Part shown: positions 56,746 to 64,000 of the stretch, one piece after another | How the letters are laid out: each line of letters begins with the position of its first letter | Numbering within the stretch: position 1 is the first letter of the stretch | Assembly (NCBI GenBank): GCA_012064385.1 | Contig: QRDG01000518.1 | Span: 487,055 to 551,054, forward strand | Source: Puccinellia tenuiflora | Taxonomy: Eukaryota > Streptophyta > Magnoliopsida > Poales > Poaceae | Reading direction: 5' to 3' | Length of the DNA stretch: 64,000 nt | Notes under the pieces: generated by a model | The model's database searches: none | What the model was told of the DNA's origin: nothing | Seen by the model: only the letters and a program-made list of their open reading frames with translations | Program-made: the position numbers and the translations under genes

Positions 56746-59300
56746 AATGCCCCACGCCACGGTCAAACCCTAGCCGCCACCACCGAATCCCCGCTCGCGT
56801 CTCTCCTCGCCCTATCCCCTCGCACGCCTCTCCTCCTCCAATCCCCTTCTCCCATGACCGCCGCCACCACCACCGTCCTCCTCCTCCACCGTCTGGCTCT
56901 CTACAGCCGGTGTCGCACGACCGCTCCGCTCTCCTCTCGGACTCTTCTCCTCCCGTTGTCGATTCACCGTCGTTGCGGGACGGGTCTCCATTGATGCAGT
57001 GGTGGTTCAACAGGAAGAACACAGGGTCAGCCGGGAGCGCATCTGCCTGCCTTCTCCACCTCTTAATTGTCACCGAAGACATCGTCCAGCAGCACGGCGG
57101 CCTGCCATCCGCCTCTTCTTCATATCCGCCCCCATTCATCCTCCTCGTCCTACGACCTCTCCCCATGGCTGAGCAGCGCCGCTTGATCTCAGATGCATCT
57201 CTCCCTCTATGCCACTTTGTGTTGTAAAGGCAACGGCCTGCCTATGCCTCTTATTTTGTTTGACCTTTTTGTACAGTTCCATGTTTTAGGTCGGTTGGGT
57301 TCGTGCATTTCACATGACATATCAACTAGAAGATGCAAGAACGTGCATTTTCTTGTGTCTTTTGCTTTCCGTTTCTATCTTATGATCCTCTGAATCTCTT
57401 TCCTGTAAAATGCTTTCTAATTCATGCTTTACTTGTGTGTCTATGTACATAAATTATTCAATGTTTAATTGATCAATTCTATGAATCCTCCATTCCTCAA
57501 TTTCATTAGGAAACCTCCATTCCTCAATTTTATTAGTACTTGTGGTGCAGATACGGCTGAATGCAACTGTCCATTGCTGTATGTGCAGTCTTCATGCTCT
57601 TGGCAATGCCCACTTTCTTATTATATAAGTTGGTGGACTTTTAGTTATGAACAAATTGCTTCGGCATGACTACTGCACTGCATGATTAATTACACATTTT
57701 TAGTGATGGTACCTGCAGGAGAGGTGATAAAATGTTGACCAGTCTCATTTCCAATTGCAGATTACAAATTTGGAAGCCTACTGCGCCCAGTAGACTCCAA
57801 GGCGACGTTGTTCTCATGGCCCCTTCAATGCAGCGTTATCAAGTTAATAGACTCAATCTTTTGCCCTACTCCAGTTTACATCAGTAGTCTTTAAACCTGC
57901 CATGGATTGGAGTGGTCGATTTGCAAATTTTTAGTGGAGACCAACTCTCTCATGCTTACTAGAGTTTTTACATACACCAGCTGTCGAATTTTGCAAGTGG
58001 AGGCTTTGGATAGCTACGGGTCTTACTAGATTTGATTGAATGAAGTTATTTCTTGTTATTTTAATAAGAAGAAAAATAGAAAAGTAGGATGCCATAAAAG
58101 TCAGTGACAACCCTTCTGTTAAACCATACTTACAAATACTTTCAGTCTACTGTTTGTTTTTTCGATTGCTTTATTTCGTTAGAATTATCACATGGAAAAT
58201 TTGTGACCGTTCTTCTATTATTGCAATCCATGTATTTCAATAGATAGCCTATGGTAACGAGATTTTGTGAGCTCGAATCTTGGCTGCTTCTATCGTTCAT
58301 ATTCTCCCTGGCTGTATGTATGAATTTTTTAATTGTATGTTTCCTCTTTTTTGTTTTTGGATATTTTCAGCATTCAGATACTCTCACTGGATGTACGTAT
58401 TAAAATTTTCATCTATGTTTGCTCTCATATTTACGGAATGAACTATAGGCCAGCTCGTCAATATCTCCATCAAATATAAATTCCATCACCACATGCCCTA
58501 CGGTCCTGAGCTATATGCACGTACCGTGCATGTTATTTTTATTTTAAATACCAGTTTGCAAATCAGTCCACACCTTGTACGATGCCTGCCCCATGTGATG
58601 ATAAATATTCTTCTGTAGGTGTCAAAGAAATTGAATATTAAGAAGGAAGAGCTTTCTCCAGTATTATTAGATGGCTTTACGGAACATGCTACTCCACATT
58701 TCAAGATATATACAGGCCTGAGCTCCTGTACCTTCATTGTTCACGGCGGCTACCGTAAGAATATGTTGACCCGAGGTGAACCGTTGTGATTTGCTCTAGC
58801 TTTTTCCCCTCTTCTATGCTTTACTTGATAATTGATGCTTCGGTGACTTTTCTATCGATGTTCTTCTTGCTGCAACTCGGTCACAGCAGGAAATCAATGT
58901 CCTTGATATGTACAAGGCCAGCTAATTCTTTAATCTTTGATTTGCTTATGTGGCTATTGTACGTATATTATTACCGTTAATTGATTAGTTTACGAATGCA
59001 ATTTCTGAAGTTTTTCTCCGTGCTTGTGGTCAGGATATGGCTGAGTGTAACCTTCCATTGTCGTCCAAGCCCGAGCTCGATCCCAGGTGCATCCCTCGCT
59101 TATGGGAGCAGCAAGCTACGATAGAGGGCATGCTTTCGAGCCCAAAGACCAGGCGACCATGGATGACCCGGATTTTTGTTTGTTATTTTTGTGCAGTTCC
59201 ATGTTTTAGATTGGATGACAAATTCATGAAACCATAGGGCGGATCGGCTAGAAGCTGCAACAAGGTGAGTTTTCATGTGACTTTTGTTGCCTTTTCTATC
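56746..59300 (+). other. Unrecognised gene-like region
   Basis: 56746-57227 is GC-rich and open, with a CAAACCCTAGCCGCC leader typical of plant genes, giving a Pro/Ser-rich peptide (SHDRRHHHRPPPPPSGSLQP). Further on, a 57-codon open segment after acceptor CTGTAG (58619-58789, reading NIKKEELSPVLLDGFTEHA, FKIYTGLSS) looks like an exon. Segments 57240-57560 and 59030-59340 are diverged direct repeats of each other (AGTTCCATGTTTTAG..., AT.CGGCTGA.TG.AAC). I recognise no family and could not assemble a continuous protein. A Helitron lies just to the right. Confidence 0.3.
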
Positions 59301-59515
59301 TTTTTATGATCTTCTAAATCTGCTGCCAAATGCTCCTAATATCTAGCTTTCCTATATAAGATATTTCCAAATGGTGCTCCATATAAGCATCAATCTACCA
59401 TAGATATGTACGTTGAGAGGTGAGCAAACTTTGATGTACTTATTTGGAAAGTTTGAGTTCACAGATTGGACATACATACAAGTCCAGCTAATTCTTTATA
59501 TTTTACTAGCACAAT

Positions 59516-62123
59516 GCCCGTGCGTTGCTACGGTGACACATTAAATCAAATTAACTTCCTTTCATATGTTTAGTCCCATACATTGTATATTGAATCTAAA
59601 TGACACAAAATTAGCACAGATGACTCTATCAAAAAGTGTGTCCAAAATGAAAAAAGAGCATGCGTACACAAAGCCAAACACTTGGGGTGTGTTCGGTTTG
59701 AGAATGGAGTGGAATGGAATGGAACCATTCCATTCCACAGTCATGGAACCGTTCCATTCCTGTGTTCTTTTTGGACAAAAAATTGTCACGGACCATTCCA
59801 TTCTTGTGTTCTTTTTTGGAATGGGGGTGGAATGGAATGGAATGAGAACGACATCAAACTCGATTAATTATTTCCTAATCTAGATTAATTATTGCTAAAC
59901 TTAATTAATTATTGCTAAACTCGATTAATTAGTCCTAATCTTAATTAATTATTCCTAATCTTGATTAATTATAATTAAACTTGATTAATTATTGCTAAAC
60001 TTGATTAAATTAGAGTTAATCATCCAGGATTACTGTTCCGTTCCACCCAATCCGACCGAATCGATCGGACCAGTCGATTCCGCATATTGAGAGAATATTC
60101 CCTTTTCTGGTTCCACTCCATTCCACTCCGTTCCGGAACCGAACGCAAGAATGGGTTATGGGAACGGAATGGTTCCATTCCATTCCACCCGGTTCCAGAA
60201 CCGAACACACCCTTGATGAACACTCGAATGCCCAAAAAACTGCATGCCAGCAGCCTGGTCTAGTGGTCTACTCTATGTTCCTCTCTGCCATACATCATTT
60301 ATGCATAAAAACTTATGAAGTAAACTGAGTAAAGAAAAGAACCTTTAAAGTCATGAAGATAGAGCTTTCAACTAAGTAACAACCCGATCAAACTTATTTT
60401 TAGATTTATCATTTCTTGAAGCTAGCTCTTATTAATATTGCTTCCCATTATTATCTCAATCATAATGTATCCACACCATGCAATTTCAGGATATCTAGCT
60501 ATCTTTCCATTGAGAGACACAGTTCTTCCATCCAAAACATACCTGCAGCACAATAGCGACAATTTTTGAATTTCAGGAACGCCATTGGCATTGATGAACA
60601 GTTTAAAAAGGTTACAATCTCAATAATGAGTGCATCAAACAGATAACTTTTTATATAAAATCTAGACTTGATTCTTCTTGATATCTTACACACGGAATTT
60701 AATGAGGAAATATAAATGGAGTATGTGTTTCATTCAGGTGATTTGATCCGCATGTTTTGCACATATGTACATGCAAATACCTAGACAACAATATTGTTAG
60801 ATTAGACACATATATTTAGTTGAATCTATGATATTCACATATGGTAAACTAAAAGACCAAGAAAGAAAAAAAAAATATAGCATGTAACAATTGTGTAGTA
60901 AAACCAGTGGTAGAAAATGTGATGGCATGCCCTTACTCTTATCATCTTCCTGTATTTCAGACATCAATGTCTCTACAAATTTGCGATTTAAAAAAGAAAC
61001 AGCTGCTCGATCGAACGCGTGTAAAGTACAAGCACGCATGTGCTTCTCAGTGCAAGGAACAGTAATTAACATAATATTACATGGAATTATTGTCAAACAA
61101 AGAATGGTAGTAGGTAGGAAATCATAGAACACCTCTAATCTAGCAACTTGACTGACGCAGACGCATAGCAGCTTCAGAACTGAGGCAGTGCCGCGTCCTG
61201 TCATGCATGCGAGACAACATATTTAGTTAGCAATTTAGCACCACTGACATGGCAAGCATCGAATATGCTCTAGCGCTGCCGGAAGGCGATGTAAGCTAAA
61301 GTACAATCAGTTGCTCCATTGTATTATTACTTCATTACAGACATGCAACAACAACATTACTCGTCGCATGAAAAAATGCTAAATTAGATAAATGAGTACT
61401 ACGGTGCAGCTCACAGGAGGAGAGGAGAGCTGGAGAGGTCAGCTGACCTTTAGCTCGTCGAGCTCGCGGGAAGAGTTGGCCGCCTGGCCGGCGACTTTGT
61501 AGTTGGACCTGGAACGGTGGTCGGGAATGGGCGGGTCCGCACCATCTGAGCACCCCAACCATGTCGTTCTATTTGTGAGCTTGCTGTCTCCATGCCTCCA
61601 CGGCCCTGAACGCCCGCACGGCTCAGATCCGGCGACTCCCCCCGGACGACGACCGTCCCCTCCAGTGCCTCTCCGCCGCCGGCGCGAGGACCACCGCCTC
61701 CCTGCCTTTCCGCTGCACGCGAGAGCTCCACCCCCTCCTCACATCCCCATTGCTGCCCTGACGACGGAGGGATGGCCCCTTCCCTACGGCCCTACCTCCC
61801 CGAGCCCGCACGACGGCCACCCGGCCCCTTCCTGAGCCCTGACGACTCCCAATCAAGCCCGTCTCCACCACATGCATCCAGCGGGCAGGGTAGGCAGCCG
61901 GGGGGGGGGGGGATTTGATGGCGTTGGCTGCGGCGCGGGCAGTACTGGGTCTTGGGAGAGAGGGTATTTTTTTTTCCAATCGAGACGAAGGGGTAGGACG
62001 ACGAAACGTTATTTTTCACATAAGCGGTGGGCAACGTTAGTAATTATGCTCGAAAATAGAACAATATAAAAGTTGGACGAAAATTTTGGGAGAAGCAACT
62101 CTTTCTTTATTATTAGGTAAAGA
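59516..62123 (-). mobile_element. Non-autonomous Helitron
   Basis: On the minus strand it begins TCTTTACCTAATAATAAAG (62123 downward), preceded by A. It ends with a hairpin (CCGT ... ACGG in CCGTAGCAACGCACGGG) and then CTAG (59519-59516), followed by T. This fits Helitron rules: TC start, 3' hairpin, CTRR end, insertion between A and T. There is no Rep/helicase. Inside are a 528 bp MITE and unassigned exon-like pieces (minus-strand frames at 61204-60797 and a GC-rich one at 61980-61450), possibly captured gene fragments. Confidence 0.7.
59685..60212. mobile_element. MITE inside the Helitron, with internal 24 bp tandem repeats
   Basis: Ends GGGTGTGTTCGGTTT and AACCGAACACACCC are inverted, flanked by TTG on both sides (59682-59684 and 60213-60215). 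Both arms are rich in GGAATGGAATGG / CCATTCCATTCC. The centre (about 59860-60010) is roughly seven copies of a 24 bp unit like GATTAATTATTGCTAAACTT. Confidence 0.8.
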
Positions 62124-62499
62124 TTAGCGTTAATTGATGAGTAACAAATGCCGGCCCATTTACGGGCTGCTTTTCGGTTTCTTTTTTCCTACACTCGCTC
62201 GCCGCATGGCATGTGACGGGCCGTGGCCCAGATTTTTTTCATTTCCTTTTCGTTTTTTCTGTTTCTGTTGCCTTTTCTTATTTCCTCTTCTTTTTCGGTT
62301 TTACTTCTTTCTTTCTTTTTTATTTCTTTCCCGGTTTGGTAAAACATGTATTTTTTGTCTACTTGACCATTTTTTAAAATCTGAAATTTTTAAAAAATGA
62401 ACATCTTTTAAATATGATTTTTTCATTTCAACCATTAAAATGAACAATTTTAAAATATGAATCATTTTCAAAATGAACCATTTCTCAAAAATGTATTTT
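62124..62499. other. Spacer, no gene recognised
   Basis: T-rich, with TTTAAAATATGAA-type words also seen at 63120-63350. No coding segment supported. Confidence 0.3.
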
Positions 62500-63080
62500 T
62501 GGTTCATTATTATTCTGATTCACCCAAATTTTATTTTACTTATTTGGTTTATTGTTTTATTTTTGGTTCACCGAAATTTTTGGTTCCCTATTATTTTTGG
62601 TTCATCCGAATTTTGGTTCACTATTATTTTGGTTCATCCAAGTTTTTGGTTCACTTTTTTTTGTCATCTGAATTTTTGGTTCACTATTATTTCGGTTCAA
62701 CCGAAGTTTTGATTCACTATTATTTTTTAACCCGATTTTGGTTCATCGGTATTTTGGTTCACAATTATTTTCGATTCACCCAAATTTTATTTTATTTTTG
62801 GTTTATTTTTATTTTTGGGTCGACGCAATTTTTGGTTCACTTAGTTTCGGTTCATCCGGATTTGGTTAACTATTATTTTTGGTTCACTATTATTTTTGGT
62901 TCATCTATATTTTTGCTTCACCTGAAGTTTTGGTTCCCTGTTATTTTCGGGTCACCCGAATTTTGGTTTCTTTTCGTGTTCACTATTATTTTCGGTTCAC
63001 CGGCATTTTTGTTCATCGACATTTTTGGTTCACTATTATTCTCGATTACCGATATTTGTGGTTCATAGGTATTTTTTGTT
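62500..63080. repeat. Degenerate TTTTTGGTTCAC-type tandem array
   Basis: More than 20 imperfect copies of a unit near TTTTTGGTTCACCGAATTT, often paired with CACTATTATTTT. On the plus strand it translates as a repetitive FGSPEFWFTIIF pattern, which explains the 203-codon open frame at 62457-63068. It lies 0.5-1.1 kb upstream of the bystin start. Confidence 0.75.
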
Positions 63081-63433
63081 ACCCAATATTTGTTTTCCTT
63101 TTTATATTTAAAAATAGGTTAAGATTTAAAAATGTTCAAATTTAATAAATTTCATTTTTAAAAATGTTCTGACTAATTTTTTTCGAACTTTAAAAATATT
63201 CAGATTTGACAATGTTTCAAATTTTAAAAATGTTCATATTTGAAATTGGTTTGTAAATGTTTATTTTTAAAAATTGTTCAGATTTTAAAAATTCTTTAAA
63301 TTTGAAAATATGCAGATTTTCAAAAATCTTCAGATTTAAGAAAATGAAAAAATAACAAAAAAAGTTAAAACAACAAAATAAAAGGATAATGACAGTAAAG
63401 AAAAACGAAAAAAAAACTGACCCGTACGGGGCC

Positions 63434-63532
63434 GGCCCATGTGGACTGTGGAGGTGTGGGTAGGCGGGGCACAGGAATTGTGCGGGCGAGTCGAAGCTAC
63501 CGAAACCCGCCACGCTTCGAGCGCTAGGGTTT
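63434..63532 (+). promoter_or_regulatory. Site II-type and telo-box-type motifs upstream of bystin
   Basis: GGCCCAT (63434-63440) and TAGGGTTT (63525-63532) precede the ATG at 63587. Together these motifs are common in plant promoters of ribosome-biogenesis genes, which fits bystin. Motif presence is seen; regulation is inferred. Confidence 0.5.
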
Positions 63533-63586
63533 TACATCGCAGCCGTCTCGTCTCCCTCCTCCGCCTCCGACCCAGCAGCCGACGCC

Positions 63587-63964
63587 ATGGCCGGGAAGAA
63601 GCGCCAACGCGAGTCGAAGCAGCCCAAGGGGAGCAGCCGCCTGCCGCTCGGCGCTGACGCCGACGCGGTGGCCGACGCCGGGAAGCGCCGCCGCTCGGGC
63701 GCCGCCAAGCGGCACCAGGCGGAGGAGGAGGCCTCCGTGCCTTCCTCCATCAGCGCCAAGATCCTCCCGCGAGGCGCTCAAGCAGCAGCAGGAGGAGAGC
63801 GTCGCCGAGGCCCGCGGCCGGCCCACCTCCGCCGCCGCCCCACCAGCTGCTGCTGCAGCCCCGTCCACGTCCTCCCCCCTCGGTGGGGACGACGATGATG
63901 AGAGGACGAGGACGTCGACGAGTTCGACGGCTTCGACGCTCAGAGCGACTACGACGGCGGCGTG
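63587..63964 (+). pseudogene. BYSL: Bystin (BYSL/Enp1) first exon, frame-disrupted, cut by window edge
   Basis: Starts MAGKKRQRESKQPKGSSRLP, then LGADADAVADAGKRRRSG and PSSISAKIL, as in plant bystin, a 40S pre-ribosome assembly factor of the nucleolus. Near 63766 an extra base (CTCCCGCG) shifts the frame; the expected REALKQQQEESVAEARGRP follows in the second frame. A second shift near 63899 restores the first frame at DEDVDEFDGFDAQSDYDGGV. The exon ends at 63964 before GTGCGT. The two shifts total three bases and leave the reading intact outside 63766-63900, so either sequencing errors or a recent pseudogene is possible. The main bystin domain lies beyond the window. Confidence 0.7.
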
Positions 63965-64000
63965 GTGCGTGATGTTTGCTTCGTCGCAATGAAATGGGAG

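Noticed and set aside
62457..63068. 203-codon plus-strand open frame
   Set aside because: Pure translation of the TTTTTGGTTCAC tandem array.

Overview
The window is plant nuclear DNA from a grass, most likely a Triticeae species (wheat, barley or Aegilops type). This is an inference from GC-rich monocot coding exons, GT-AG introns, Stowaway and Tourist MITEs, Helitron-like termini, and many nested LTR and non-LTR retroelements with readable target-site duplications (TSDs).

Genes. A three-exon CHX-type cation/H+ antiporter lies at 5013-7643 (minus). Two tandem MFS polyol-type transporters lie at 27613-29641 and 32342-33890 (minus); both have a tiny first exon and a phase-1 intron at the same place. 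The start of a bystin (ribosome biogenesis) gene runs off the right edge at 63587 and carries two frame disruptions.

The most distinctive feature is a dispersed family of five chimeric loci: A 1-1990 (+), B 2640-4531 (+), C 23529-27107 (+), D 44674-41057 (-) and E 55460-52714 (-). Each joins an F-box plus beta-propeller-like gene to intron-bearing pieces of the histone chaperone NASP. Copies A and E, and more weakly C and D, also end in a tail resembling the C-terminus of the spliceosomal zinc-finger protein ZMAT2/Snu23. Only the F-box parts of C and E are open; the NASP/ZMAT2 parts are decayed or out of frame. C and D form a large inverted duplication around the two transporters.

Mobile DNA by region. 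7.9-16.5 kb: MITEs, non-LTR pieces and a 2.5 kb solo LTR (TSD GAAGG) at the end of a LINE fragment that is itself split by a 1.37 kb retro-insertion with a 16 bp TSD. 16.5-23.3 kb: a dead PIF/Harbinger transposase and gypsy-like debris. 34.7-40.5 kb: a full-length LINE with two open ORFs overlapping by ATGA and a clean TSD. 49.3-52.6 kb: a complete LTR element on the minus strand (TSD TTAAG, initiator-Met-type PBS, PPT) that has no reverse transcriptase but carries two long unfamiliar ORFs. 55.7-62.1 kb: Stowaway, nested Tourist MITEs, and a 2.6 kb non-autonomous Helitron with a MITE inside. Several local tandem repeats lie between these blocks.

The genes do not form a pathway. The common thread is gene-fragment shuffling and TE nesting around a small set of transporters and F-box genes. 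No rRNA, true tRNA, CRISPR or bacterial features were seen.
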